DNA from: Woeseiaceae bacterium
GTDB lineage: Bacteria; Pseudomonadota; Gammaproteobacteria; Steroidobacterales; Woeseiaceae
DNA: 64,000 nucleotides
Assembly: GCA_024640365.1 (NCBI GenBank)
Contig: JAHEFE010000118.1
Location: 1 to 64,000, forward strand
Direction: 5' to 3'
Part shown: positions 1-8,349 of the stretch, piece by piece
Position numbering within the stretch: the first letter of the stretch is position 1
Layout of the letters: every line of letters begins with the position of its first letter
Made by a program: the position numbers and the translations under genes
Notes under the pieces: model-generated
What the model was told of the DNA's origin: nothing
Seen by the model: only the letters and a program-made list of their open reading frames with translations
Database searches by the model: none

Positions 1-45
1 ATTTGCCCCACCACTATCAATAATTGCAACCTGAATTCCATTCAT
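1..45 (-). CDS. hisH: Imidazole glycerol phosphate synthase glutaminase subunit HisH, N-terminal fragment
   Basis: Only the first 15 codons are inside the window, running off its left edge. The peptide MNGIQVAIIDSGGAN matches the start of HisH, where a short beta strand leads into the D(T/S)G-x-x-N motif of the class I glutamine amidotransferase fold. The ATG lies one base after the hisB stop codon, so the two genes are translationally close. HisH would release ammonia from glutamine for HisF in the fifth step of histidine synthesis. The identification relies on the short motif plus position directly after hisB, as in the enterobacterial order hisGDCBH. Confidence 0.8.
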   Translation of the reverse strand, partial: MNGIQVAIIDSGGAN

Positions 46-46
46 G

Positions 47-1117
47 TCAGGCCAACACACCTTTCGTCGACGGCAACTCTGAATTCTCTACCTTGATTGC
101 CTGCCGCAGTGCCCGTCCTGTTGCTTTAAAACACGCCTCAACCATGTGGTGTGTATTCGTTCCCGTAACGGAGATATGGAGTGCAGCGCCCAGCGCATCA
201 GCTAGGGACTGGAAAAAATGTGGAATCAACTCCGTCGGCACATCACCGACTCGGTTGTCGCAAAAACTCCCATCGAATTTACAATAAGGCCGACCGGATA
301 AATCCAGTGAAACGCGAGCTTCACTTTCGTCCATCGGTAGCTGAAATCCATAACGAGCAATACCGCGCTTGTCGCCCAGTGCCTTGCGAATCGCCGCACC
401 GAGGCACAGTGCTGTATCTTCTATCGTGTGATGCGTATCGACATGCAGATCACCAACGCACCGCATATCCAGGCTAAAGCCCCCGTGTTTAGCGATTTGT
501 TCCAGCATGTGATCGAAAAAGCCAATACCCGTTGTCACTGAAATCGGCGCGCTCGCATCGAGATTGACGCCAACTTCTATACTGGTTTCGCGGGTCATCC
601 GTTTTTCTGTCGCCAATCGTGCCCCGGGTGTCAACGCGTTACTTACCTCGCTCCACGTCAACGAGCCCTTGGTGTTACCTACGAGCAAGCCTTTGATCCC
701 CAGAGCACGCGCCAGGGCCAAATCAGTTTCGCGATCACCAATCACTGCGCAAGAAGCAAGATCAAGTTGATTCTGTGCAAGATATGCAGTCAACAATCCC
801 ACTCTTGGCTTGCGACAGTCGCAGCCATCAGCAGCAAAATGCGGGCAAATGAATACCTCGTCAAAGTGCACCCCTTGTGACGACAAGAGGCCCAGCACAA
901 ACGACTGACAAAGTTCAAAATTCGCTTGAGGGAACGACGAAGTCCCAAGACCGTCCTGATTACTGATCATTACTAGCCGATATCCAAGCTCTTGCAGTCG
1001 CAGCAACGCGACTATGACACCCGGCAGCAGTTGTACTTTCGATAAAGCGTCGACCTGTTCGTCAGGCGGCTCCTCAATCAACGTGCCATCACGATCAATA
1101 AATAGAACTTTCAGCAT
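47..1117 (-). CDS. hisB: Bifunctional histidinol-phosphatase / imidazoleglycerol-phosphate dehydratase
   Basis: Two-domain cytoplasmic enzyme covering the IGP dehydratase and histidinol-phosphatase steps of histidine synthesis. The N-terminal HAD phosphatase domain (about residues 1-165) has the nucleophile motif FIDRDGT (Asp8, Asp10), the zinc cysteine/histidine set C91-x-H93...C99-x-C101 and GDRETD at 127-132. The C-terminal dehydratase domain (from about 170) has FFDHMLEQIAKHG at 200-212 and DTHHTIEDT at 227-235, the metal-binding histidine clusters. I start at the ATG at 1117, giving 356 residues, because the upstream in-frame extension falls into the end of hisC and has no family counterpart. 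The phosphatase fusion is characteristic of gammaproteobacteria and a few other groups. Confidence 0.95.
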   Translation of the reverse strand: MLKVLFIDRDGTLIEEPPDEQVDALSKVQLLPGVIVALLRLQELGYRLVMISNQDGLGTSSFPQANFELCQSFVLGLLSSQGVHFDEVFICPHFAADGCDCRKPRVGLLTAYLAQNQLDLASCAVIGDRETDLALARALGIKGLLVGNTKGSLTWSEVSNALTPGARLATEKRMTRETSIEVGVNLDASAPISVTTGIGFFDHMLEQIAKHGGFSLDMRCVGDLHVDTHHTIEDTALCLGAAIRKALGDKRGIARYGFQLPMDESEARVSLDLSGRPYCKFDGSFCDNRVGDVPTELIPHFFQSLADALGAALHISVTGTNTHHMVEACFKATGRALRQAIKVENSELPSTKGVLA

Positions 1118-1127
1118 ATAGAATGGC

Positions 1128-2177
1128 TCAACGCAAGGCCCGGATAAGGCGATTATTATCATTTTTGGAACCGACGGTCAGTCGAATACACGCTCGAAGG
1201 ACCGGGTCGTTCAGGTAAGTGCGCACTGCAATGTTCTCAGCCTCAAGCTGTGCCAACACAGTCTCGAATTTGGCGATTCGTAAAAACAGAAAATTTGCGG
1301 CACTGGGCCAAATTTTTTCGATGCCAGGGTTGGCGGCAAGCGTCTCATTAAGCCTTTTTCGCTCTGCAATTATTGTAGCTATCGAGCGGTAGACCTCCCC
1401 TAAATTCGAGCTGGACAACGCGGCTTCTGCTTTGTCAATTACCAGAGATGACAATGCATAAGGCGCAAGTACCCGATTCAACAACTCAGCCACGGCAGGC
1501 GCCGCTATCACAGCTCCGCAACGAGCACCCGCGAGTGCGAATGCTTTTGACAGCGTGCGCAGAACTACCAGGTTATCGAAAGTAGACACCAATCTGCTCA
1601 TCGACTCTTCATCACTGAATTCGATATACGCTTCATCAACGACGACAATTGATTTGTTTGCGCGTGCTTGCAGCAACTCAACGATTTTCTCCTCTGGAAT
1701 GATCGTTCCCACAGGATTATTGGGTGAACACAGAAAAATCAGTTTGGTTTGATCGCTGCAAGAGTCAAGCAACAATTCGATATCAAGCGCGAAATTAGCG
1801 TCTGCCTGCAGAGGAACCTCCACAGTCTTTGCCCCTTGAATAGAGGCATACACGCTGTACATTTCGAAGGCCGGTGGCGTGATTAACACTTCATCACGTC
1901 CGGCAGAACAAAAGGATCTTATGAGGAGGTCTATGCCCTCGCTGCTCCCCCGAGTTACTACAACGTTGTCGGCGGATACTCCATAAAGCACGGCCATTTT
2001 TTCGCTCAATGCCGTTGCTCTCGGCAGCGGGTATCGATTAATGCCATTCGCGGCCCCGTTTTCCAAAGCCGCAGGAGCTTCATTCGCATTCAGGCGAATG
2101 ACCTCGCCATGCGACTTAGTTGGTTTGTACGATCGCAGCGCAATTATCTCCGGCCTCGCCAGCGCAGTTACGTTCAC
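1128..2177 (-). CDS. hisC: Histidinol-phosphate aminotransferase
   Basis: PLP-dependent fold-type I aminotransferase that converts imidazole-acetol phosphate to histidinol phosphate with glutamate as donor. Visible motifs are SPNNPVG at 151-157, DEAYIEF at 181-187 (Asp pairing with the PLP pyridine nitrogen) and the Schiff-base lysine Lys211 in LSKAFALAGARCG. The 349-residue length is normal for HisC. The start is a GTG at 2177 that overlaps the hisD stop codon in a GTGA arrangement, so translation is probably coupled to hisD. The stop lies 10 bases before the hisB start. Confidence 0.95.
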   Translation of the reverse strand: MNVTALARPEIIALRSYKPTKSHGEVIRLNANEAPAALENGAANGINRYPLPRATALSEKMAVLYGVSADNVVVTRGSSEGIDLLIRSFCSAGRDEVLITPPAFEMYSVYASIQGAKTVEVPLQADANFALDIELLLDSCSDQTKLIFLCSPNNPVGTIIPEEKIVELLQARANKSIVVVDEAYIEFSDEESMSRLVSTFDNLVVLRTLSKAFALAGARCGAVIAAPAVAELLNRVLAPYALSSLVIDKAEAALSSSNLGEVYRSIATIIAERKRLNETLAANPGIEKIWPSAANFLFLRIAKFETVLAQLEAENIAVRTYLNDPVLRACIRLTVGSKNDNNRLIRALR

Positions 2178-3496
2178 AGCAGAGAGTCCCGGTCAGCGGC
2201 ATAATCAAGTCTGATTTGTACAGCCTGTCCATGTGCGTCAAGCCCTTCGATCCCGGCCAATTGTAAAACCGTCGGTGCAAGCAGCTGCAATCCCTCTTCA
2301 GTCAACTCCTGAATGGTCATTTGACGCATGAATTGCTCGACACCGAGACCACTGTAACTTCGCGCCGTACCATAGGTAGGCAATACGTGATTGGTACCGC
2401 TGCAATAATCTCCGACGGACTCTGGCGTCCAGGCCCCAATAAATACCGAGCCTGCATTCCGCACGAGTCCAAGCACACTGCGTGGATTGTCTATCTGGAT
2501 AATCAAGTGTTCCGGTGCGTAACGATTGCTAATTCTCATTGCTTGATCAATATCCTGGGCCACTATCACGTGGCTATGGTCCAGTGCTGCCGTCGCAATC
2601 TCGCGACGTGACAGTGATTGAAGTTGTTTCTCGACCTCTCGAATAACGTTTCGTGCCAAGTGCTTGCAAGTCGCAATCAATACAACCTGGGAGTCTTTTC
2701 CGTGTTCCGCTTGAGCCAGCAAATCGGCCGCAACAAACGCGGGGTTTGCCGTCGCGTCCGCAATAACCAAAACCTCCGAGGGCCCGGCGGGCATATCAAT
2801 CGCGGCACCACTTGGATCTCCGGACACCAGCTGTTTCGCAGCGGTCACCCAAGCGTTGCCTGGGCCGAATATCTTGTTAACTTTCGGTACGCTCTCGGTA
2901 CCATAGGCCATTGCCGCAATCGCCTGCGCCCCGCCAACCTTAAACACCTCTGTAATACCGCTGCGCCGCGCCGCTACCAGCGTCGCCGCGTTGACACGTC
3001 CATTCCGATCGGCCGGCGTACACATTATACGAAGTGGACATTGAGCAATAAGTGACGGGACGGCCAACATGATGGCAGCGGAAGGCAATGGTGCCGACCC
3101 GGCGGGTACGTATAAGCCAACCGCATCTATAGGTTGATTGCGTCGTTCGCAGCGAACGCCATCCGCCACGTCCATACCGAACTCGACGGGTATCTGTGCC
3201 TGATGAAATGAGCGCACGTTGCGCACTGCTGTATCAATCGCAGCCTTTACGCCGTCGGAAACAGCAACGTCTGCCTGATCAAACTCATCTTCACTGACTT
3301 TGATATTCGACAGTTCCCTACCTTCGAACTTGCGGGCGAAATCGAACAGCGCCTGATCGCCAGCGCGACGGACGGCAGCGACGATATTCGCCACCTGATC
3401 CTGAACGCTCTTGTCGTTGAGTACTGCTGGGCGACCGACGAACGATACTTTTTCACTCGCCGACATTGCCGACCACATGCTGATTTCGGTAAACAT
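2174..3496 (-). CDS. hisD: Histidinol dehydrogenase
   Basis: NAD-dependent zinc enzyme carrying out the last two oxidation steps from histidinol to histidine. From the ATG at 3496 it has 440 residues, close to the E. coli enzyme. The diagnostic stretch IDMPAGPSEVLVIAD is followed by LLAQAEHG, where Gln262 and His265 match the zinc ligands known in the family, and a later VGDYCSGTNHVLPT segment also matches. The open frame continues upstream, but that extension is the antisense-like tail of hisG and is not part of HisD. The start is 4 bases after the hisG stop, and the end overlaps hisC by 4 bases. Confidence 0.95.
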   Translation of the reverse strand: MFTEISMWSAMSASEKVSFVGRPAVLNDKSVQDQVANIVAAVRRAGDQALFDFARKFEGRELSNIKVSEDEFDQADVAVSDGVKAAIDTAVRNVRSFHQAQIPVEFGMDVADGVRCERRNQPIDAVGLYVPAGSAPLPSAAIMLAVPSLIAQCPLRIMCTPADRNGRVNAATLVAARRSGITEVFKVGGAQAIAAMAYGTESVPKVNKIFGPGNAWVTAAKQLVSGDPSGAAIDMPAGPSEVLVIADATANPAFVAADLLAQAEHGKDSQVVLIATCKHLARNVIREVEKQLQSLSRREIATAALDHSHVIVAQDIDQAMRISNRYAPEHLIIQIDNPRSVLGLVRNAGSVFIGAWTPESVGDYCSGTNHVLPTYGTARSYSGLGVEQFMRQMTIQELTEEGLQLLAPTVLQLAGIEGLDAHGQAVQIRLDYAADRDSLL

Positions 3497-3500
3497 CAGA

Positions 3501-4403
3501 CTACGCCAACATCTTCTCGACCGGCAAAACGAGAAGTGAACTCGCACCGATGCTTTTAAGGTTTTCCAGAGTTTCCCAAAAAACAGCTTCGTGGCAAACC
3601 GCATGTACAGCGACTCTGTCACCATCGCCCTCCAGCGGTATAACCGTTGGCGACTCAGCACCAGGCAGCAGCCTCACGATTTCTCGCAGCGCCGAACGTG
3701 GAGCATGCAGCATAATGTACTTGCTTTCCCTCACCTGTAGCACACCGCCGAGGCGCTGCAAAATACGATCGACCCACTTTTGCTTCGCCGCCGACAGCGG
3801 TTCCAGGGTCTGAATAATGACCGCTTCACTTTCAAAGACGGTCTGAACCTCCGTCAAATCATTCGCAGCCAGCGTCGAACCGGTTGATACCAAATCGCAA
3901 ATAAAGTCGGCGACCCCAAGTCGAGGTGCGATTTCGACAGCGCCCGAAAAATACACTATTTCGGCAATAACATTCTGTTCACGCAGAAACTGCTCCAGCG
4001 TGGCGGTATAACTGGTGGCAATCCGCATATTCTGCAAACTCTGTGAGCCCGTGTAGTCAGTATCTCCCTGGGTCGCAATTGCCAGCCGACAGTGACCAAA
4101 GTCGAGGGCATACACTTTTTCAAACTGAGCCGCCTTACCCTGCTTTTCAAGCTGTAAGCGCTTTTCCTGAATAACATTCATGCCCGCGATGCCCAGGTCG
4201 CAGACGTCATCACTCACGAGTCCTGGAATATCATCATCACGTACCAACAACAGATCCACCGGCATGTTTTCGCCATAGCAAAATAGCTGGTCTTTGCTTT
4301 TCGTGAACTTGAGACCACAACGCTCCAGCAAATCCAAAGAATGGTCCGCAAGTCGTCCCGATTTCTGTAACGCTATTTTTATTCTTTTGTCACAACTCGC
4401 CAT
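3501..4403 (-). CDS. hisG: ATP phosphoribosyltransferase, long form
   Basis: Catalyses the committed step of histidine synthesis, joining ATP and PRPP. At 300 residues it is the long form, with two catalytic subdomains and a C-terminal ACT-like regulatory domain (about 225-300) that mediates feedback inhibition by histidine in characterised relatives; it therefore should not need HisZ. The PRPP-binding signature DLVSTGSTLAAN sits at 170-181. It lies 25 bases downstream of the TrpR-family regulator gene, which places regulator and pathway in one transcript. No histidine-rich leader peptide of the enterobacterial attenuation type is visible upstream. Confidence 0.95.
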   Translation of the reverse strand: MASCDKRIKIALQKSGRLADHSLDLLERCGLKFTKSKDQLFCYGENMPVDLLLVRDDDIPGLVSDDVCDLGIAGMNVIQEKRLQLEKQGKAAQFEKVYALDFGHCRLAIATQGDTDYTGSQSLQNMRIATSYTATLEQFLREQNVIAEIVYFSGAVEIAPRLGVADFICDLVSTGSTLAANDLTEVQTVFESEAVIIQTLEPLSAAKQKWVDRILQRLGGVLQVRESKYIMLHAPRSALREIVRLLPGAESPTVIPLEGDGDRVAVHAVCHEAVFWETLENLKSIGASSLLVLPVEKMLA

Positions 4404-4428
4404 GTCCCTAGCCTCTCCGAGGTTTTCA

Positions 4429-4752
4429 TCAACCTATTTCCTCTTGTCTGGCAGCATCGCGATCTATGGCGATCTGGTAGCCACCAAAACCATCAGCCAG
4501 GAAGCGCGCAACTCGACCAATAGTTGTGACGCTGACGCCGGTCTGTTCGTGAATTTTTCGATACGGCAGGCCATTAAGAAGTAACCCAACCACCTGCCAC
4601 CGATCCACGAGTGCCTGCATTTCGGCCGGCGTACACAAGTCCTTAAAAAACCTCCGGCACTCATCCACTGTTTTTAGCGAGCATATTGCCGAGAAAAGAG
4701 CCTCCTCATTTCGCTTACGCTTGCGCGCCGTATCCTGTCGATTAGGTTTCAC
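4429..4752 (-). CDS. TrpR/YerC-family transcriptional regulator, probable histidine repressor
   Basis: Small all-helical DNA-binding protein of the TrpR superfamily (YerC/YecD type). From a GTG start at 4752 it has 107 residues; the GTG is preceded by AGAAGGG at an eight-base spacing, whereas the longer open frame upstream reads through the operator palindrome and is not credible. The helix-turn-helix is LPYRKIHEQTGVSVTTIG followed by RVARFL, with the typical CTPAEMQALVDRWQV helix before it. It is the first gene of the his operon, 25 bases before hisG, and a perfect palindrome lies just before its start. I infer that it represses the operon, including itself, in response to histidine or a related signal. 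The family is clear; the ligand is inference. Confidence 0.85.
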   Translation of the reverse strand: MKPNRQDTARKRKRNEEALFSAICSLKTVDECRRFFKDLCTPAEMQALVDRWQVVGLLLNGLPYRKIHEQTGVSVTTIGRVARFLADGFGGYQIAIDRDAARQEEIG

Positions 4753-4770
4753 AGCGATATCCCTTCTTGT

Positions 4771-4800
4771 AGTAATGTAATAGCACACTATTACATTACT
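4771..4800. promoter_or_regulatory. Perfect palindromic operator candidate of the his operon
   Basis: Two 13-base arms, AGTAATGTAATAG and CTATTACATTACT, are exact reverse complements separated by CACA. The element ends 18 bases before the GTG start of the TrpR-family regulator, so it would lie in the promoter or 5' leader of the his operon. A homodimeric helix-turn-helix repressor encoded by the next gene is the obvious ligand. There is no T-run after it in either direction, so it is not a terminator. Confidence 0.75.
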
Positions 4801-5000
4801 TAGTGAGTAGCAATATTTATTTTTGACTCTGGGAGAGGTGACGTTTCTGAAACACCCTTCTGGAAACGAATAGCGGGGCAAAAAAAGAGGGCCAACGACC
4901 ACGACTTACGCGCTTGGGTTGCCAGGCACTACCAACAAGGTGTTAGCGCAACGGATTTTCTTTATAGTAGTACCCGCTGTGCACTTATTAGGATATGTAA

Positions 5001-6056
5001 ATGACCATCCTGCCAGGCCTTGTCCTTGCGCTTTTGATCGCTTTTGCCGGGCAATTCCTGTCCCGCCTGATCGGCATCGACCTGATGGGAATGGAAAAGA
5101 GCCCGATCAGCCCCATCATGATGGCGATCCTGCTTGGAATTCTGATACGCAATACCATTGGCCTGAAGGACTTTTTCCAACCCGGCGTTCGGTTTGGCCT
5201 GGTTCGTATATTGAGGCTGGGAATAGTGCTGCTTGGCATTCGCCTGAGCCTCGGCGAGATAGGTGAAATTGGCCTACGCAGCCTGCCGCTCATTGTTGTG
5301 TGTGTTACATCGGCCTTGTTGATCGTCACCTATATCAGCAAGCGCCTTGGTCTAACCGGGAAACTCGGGATTTTGATTGCCGTCGGCACCAGTATCTGCG
5401 GAGCGACAGCTATTGTCGCGACAGCGCCGGCTATTGGAGCACGCGACGATGAGGTCAGTTATGCCGTTGCGTGCATTGCATTGTTTGGCGTCAGCGCCAT
5501 GCTCGTGTATCCGTTCGCTGCGCACTGGATTTTTGCGGCTGATCCCTACTCCGCCGGATTCTTCCTGGGAACGGCCGTACACGATACGTCGCAAGTAGTG
5601 GGTTCAGGTCTCGTTTACCAACAATTCTATGGTGACCCGGAGGTTCTGAACGTCGCGACCGTTACCAAGCTAGTGCGCAACCTGGGAATGTTGATCGTCA
5701 TTCCAGTCATGAGCATCATTTACCACAGGGGAACAACTACCGCTGGCCAGACTCCAAAATGGTGGACGATGGTACCGTTATTCGTTATCGGGTTTGCAGC
5801 AATGAGCCTGTTCCGCACTGTCGGTGATATCGGCGACCGGGCTTTTGGCCTGCTGGAACCGACCACCTGGGCAGGATTGATCAAGTACAGCAAATCGATT
5901 GCTGAAATTTGCCTTGCTGTCGCCATGGCATCGGTCGGCCTAGGCACCAGCGTCAAAGGCCTGGTTGATATTGGCGGCAAACCGCTACTCGTAGGCCTTA
6001 TCTCGGCACTATTGGTTGGTGCCATCAGCGTAACCATGATTGTGGTGTTCTATTAA
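5001..6056 (+). CDS. YeiH-family (UPF0324) putative sulfate/sulfite exporter
   Basis: Polytopic inner-membrane protein of 351 residues with about ten hydrophobic segments. The family signature GTSICGATAIVATAPAI followed by DDEVSYAVACIALFG is intact near residues 130-165, and a second conserved segment (GFFLGTAVHDTSQVVGSG) lies near 185-205. Members are annotated as putative sulfate exporters and in some bacteria are linked to sulfonate and sulfite metabolism; the substrate is not proven from sequence. The ATG follows AGGATAT at a short spacing. It is transcribed away from the his operon, and a rhodanese gene begins 11 bases after its stop, which suggests a two-gene sulfur-related unit. Confidence 0.85.
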   Translation: MTILPGLVLALLIAFAGQFLSRLIGIDLMGMEKSPISPIMMAILLGILIRNTIGLKDFFQPGVRFGLVRILRLGIVLLGIRLSLGEIGEIGLRSLPLIVVCVTSALLIVTYISKRLGLTGKLGILIAVGTSICGATAIVATAPAIGARDDEVSYAVACIALFGVSAMLVYPFAAHWIFAADPYSAGFFLGTAVHDTSQVVGSGLVYQQFYGDPEVLNVATVTKLVRNLGMLIVIPVMSIIYHRGTTTAGQTPKWWTMVPLFVIGFAAMSLFRTVGDIGDRAFGLLEPTTWAGLIKYSKSIAEICLAVAMASVGLGTSVKGLVDIGGKPLLVGLISALLVGAISVTMIVVFY

Positions 6057-6067
6057 CATGGGCTTGC

Positions 6068-6481
6068 ATGACATTCAGCCTGAAGACGGAGATTTTCGAC
6101 TTGCTAACACCCCCGATGAACCTCGTAGCTGCCGCCAAGGCAGCTATTGAGGAAATAAATATCGAACATGCTCGACAGCTCAAAACGACTGCGCTTTTGA
6201 TTGATGTTCGTGAAGTATCTGAATACCGCTGTGGCCACATTCCCGGTGCGCGCAACGTACCGAGAGGAATGCTCGAATTCCAAATTCACAACCTGGTCGC
6301 AGAAACCTGCGATGACGACGATCTGGCCTGTCGACAAATCATCGTGTATTGCGCAAGTGGCGGCCGCTCGGCACTGGCTGCGCAGTGCTTGCAATCAATG
6401 GGCTACACATCGGTGAAATCATTAGCGGGGGGAATTGAGGCATGGGCAGCCGCCAATTTAGAATTGCAGACTCTCGACTAG
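6068..6481 (+). CDS. Rhodanese-domain protein, single domain
   Basis: Single rhodanese-fold protein with the substrate-binding aspartate region LIDVREVSEYRCGHIPGA and the active-site loop YCASGGRSALAAQ, where the cysteine would carry the persulfide. It lacks a signal peptide, so it is probably cytoplasmic. It would transfer sulfur to cyanide, thiols or a protein acceptor. Start choice is uncertain: the ATG at 6068 has no good ribosome-binding site, a TTG at 6101 sits nine bases after GGAG, and an ATG at 6116 is also in frame. It follows the YeiH-like exporter by 11 bases, and a terminator lies downstream. Confidence 0.8.
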   Translation: MTFSLKTEIFDLLTPPMNLVAAAKAAIEEINIEHARQLKTTALLIDVREVSEYRCGHIPGARNVPRGMLEFQIHNLVAETCDDDDLACRQIIVYCASGGRSALAAQCLQSMGYTSVKSLAGGIEAWAAANLELQTLD

Positions 6482-6511
6482 CGAAGTCAAAACCAATTTG
6501 CTCTTACAATG

Positions 6512-6541
6512 AAAAAAGCCCGCAATCGATGCGGGCTTTTT
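6512..6541. terminator. Bidirectional intrinsic terminator
   Basis: A GC stem (GCCCGC at 6518-6523, GCGGGC at 6531-6536) with a seven-base loop is flanked by AAAAAA on the left and TTTTT on the right, so it can act on both strands. It lies between the convergent rhodanese gene and the aminotransferase gene. Confidence 0.9.
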
Positions 6542-6580
6542 GTTTCTGCGGTTTGCAAACTCTGCAAATTCAACCAATTT

Positions 6581-8098
6581 CTACTGCACTGTCGGTCCAT
6601 TGAGTACCGCATCACGCGTTAACGCAACAATAAGATCAACCTCTTCCCGGCTCATGAAGAAATATGGTGTGTAACGCAAAGAGTTTGTACCACCGTGAAT
6701 TACACCAAGTCCTTCCTTACGCAAATACTCCTCAGTGCTGCCAGTCCCATAACATTTAAAGCGGGGATGCAACTCTGCACTTAGCAACAAACCGGTGCCC
6801 TGCACTTTCGTAATATATTCAGGACCAAGCTCATCAGCGAGTTTTTGTAATTCAGCAACAAGTTCCTTTCCGCGAGTACGAATATTTTTCCTAACGGCAG
6901 GAGTCAATTCGTCCAGCACACTGATTGCTACATCCAGTGCACGTGGATTGGTTGTCATCGTATTACCATAAACGCCTTGTTTGTAGAGACCAGCTGCCCG
7001 TCCCGACAGCGCCAATACAGACAGTGGATACTGACCGGCATTCAAAGCCTTGGAATACGTCTCCATATCCGGCGGCGGCAATTTTTCAAAACCCGGGTAA
7101 TCGGTAATGGACAGAACGCCGTGAGCACGCAACCCAGCCTGGATCGAATCAACCAGGAACAAAGTGCCACTCTCTTCCGTCAGTTCGCGGGCACGTTTAT
7201 AGAACTCCGGTGTTATAGATTCCCCAGGATTGCCCTCGCCCATCACGGGCTCCATAAAGAACGTCTGGATAAAAATCTCTTCTTCTTTCGCATGCGCAAA
7301 AGCAGCTTCAAGCGAAGCAATATCATTGGGCACGACCGTCATCAGGTAGTGTTCATCACGATACGACGCAAGGTATTTCTTGTAATTGTTGCGACTCGAA
7401 TCAGAGTGACGCGCCGGTTTGTCGGTACGGCCATGAAAGCTGCCTTTCAATGTCAAACCGCGAATTTCCCAACCTTCGTAAGGAGCCCCGGGATCGGTCA
7501 TTTCTTTCGCGCCTATATCAGCTATACGCGCAGCAACAGATACGGATTCAGAACCGCTGTTCAGGCAGAGGAATCGTTGAAACGGATTACCACCCTCGCG
7601 GCGATGACCGAGCTCTTTACTGAGCCTGTCCATGAAGTCCATCTGGCTCACGCAAGGAGTCATGATATTCGCCATCACGTGCTGCTGATTCATCGCAGCC
7701 AACACCTTGTCCGGCGCATGGCCGAAACCCAACATGCCGTAACCACCGCACTCATAAACCACAGCGCCCTTTAGGGTGATGATCCACGGGCCCTTGGCAC
7801 CTGCGGTGACATAAGGGTTAATGGCATCTGTTGGATAGAAATTGGTAAATCCCTTCTGCACACGAACCATCTGTTCGTGTTCGTCGAGCTTGAGCAGATC
7901 GGTATGGGTTTTCTGCAAATCTTGAAAATAGCAGTACGCATTATCAATCGCGGTAACCAATAACGGATCACGGGACAGAAAGTCGAGAATATTCTGGTCT
8001 GACAATCCGCTAGTCAGCGCAGCACCTCCGTAGTCCCTCATCTCCTGGAGACGATCTAGGGAAATATTGGTGTCGACGGTGTTTGCGGGCTGGGCCAT
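6581..8098 (-). CDS. Class III aminotransferase-fold PLP enzyme, substrate unknown
   Basis: 505-residue fold-type I PLP enzyme of the class III (omega-aminotransferase) group. Visible landmarks are SGSES at 181-185 (phosphate binding), FHGRT at 221-225, EPVMGEG at 283-289, DSIQAG at 317-322 and the PLP lysine Lys350 in ETYSKALNAGQ. The usual D-E-x-Q-[TS]-G motif has serine instead of glutamate at position 318, and the protein is longer than typical 420-460-residue members. These features argue for a divergent subfamily, so I do not assign ornithine, lysine or GABA as the substrate. The ATG has a good ribosome-binding site (GGAGAACTTAA). It is monocistronic and divergent from the POT-like transporter. 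Confidence 0.8.
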   Translation of the reverse strand: MAQPANTVDTNISLDRLQEMRDYGGAALTSGLSDQNILDFLSRDPLLVTAIDNAYCYFQDLQKTHTDLLKLDEHEQMVRVQKGFTNFYPTDAINPYVTAGAKGPWIITLKGAVVYECGGYGMLGFGHAPDKVLAAMNQQHVMANIMTPCVSQMDFMDRLSKELGHRREGGNPFQRFLCLNSGSESVSVAARIADIGAKEMTDPGAPYEGWEIRGLTLKGSFHGRTDKPARHSDSSRNNYKKYLASYRDEHYLMTVVPNDIASLEAAFAHAKEEEIFIQTFFMEPVMGEGNPGESITPEFYKRARELTEESGTLFLVDSIQAGLRAHGVLSITDYPGFEKLPPPDMETYSKALNAGQYPLSVLALSGRAAGLYKQGVYGNTMTTNPRALDVAISVLDELTPAVRKNIRTRGKELVAELQKLADELGPEYITKVQGTGLLLSAELHPRFKCYGTGSTEEYLRKEGLGVIHGGTNSLRYTPYFFMSREEVDLIVALTRDAVLNGPTVQ

Positions 8099-8268
8099 TT
8101 AAGTTCTCCGGTGAAGCAATCCAATCGCGCAGTATATCAAAGGTACGGGAAAAACTATGCCTGCTTCCTCTCAACAGCACCTGGCTTTGGCAAGTGCGTA
8201 CCACATTGTGACCTTCATTTCTGCTCGCCAAAATGACCTGAGGTGCGCGGATGGCAGCATCTTATTGG

Positions 8269-8297
8269 TTGACGTTTGCCACGCATCTTGTCCTAAT
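8269..8297 (+). promoter_or_regulatory. Candidate sigma-70 promoter of the POT-like transporter gene
   Basis: TTGACG at 8269-8274 and CCTAAT at 8292-8297 are separated by 17 bases and lie about 50 bases before the ATG at 8350. The -35 box matches the consensus at five of six positions and the -10 box at four of six. The rest of the 250-base intergenic region shows nothing else I can support. Confidence 0.4.
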
Positions 8298-8349
8298 GCG
8301 CGATCGAGCACTCCAATGACCACCGGCAAATGGCCATTAAAGGACCAGA

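Noticed and set aside
2174-3661. Longer hisD open frame starting at 3661
   Set aside because: The first 55 codons lie inside hisG in another frame and have no resemblance to HisD; the ATG at 3496 gives a normal length.
6977-7774. Plus-strand open frame of 265 codons
   Set aside because: It lies antisense to the class III aminotransferase, whose motifs are complete, and shows no family features.
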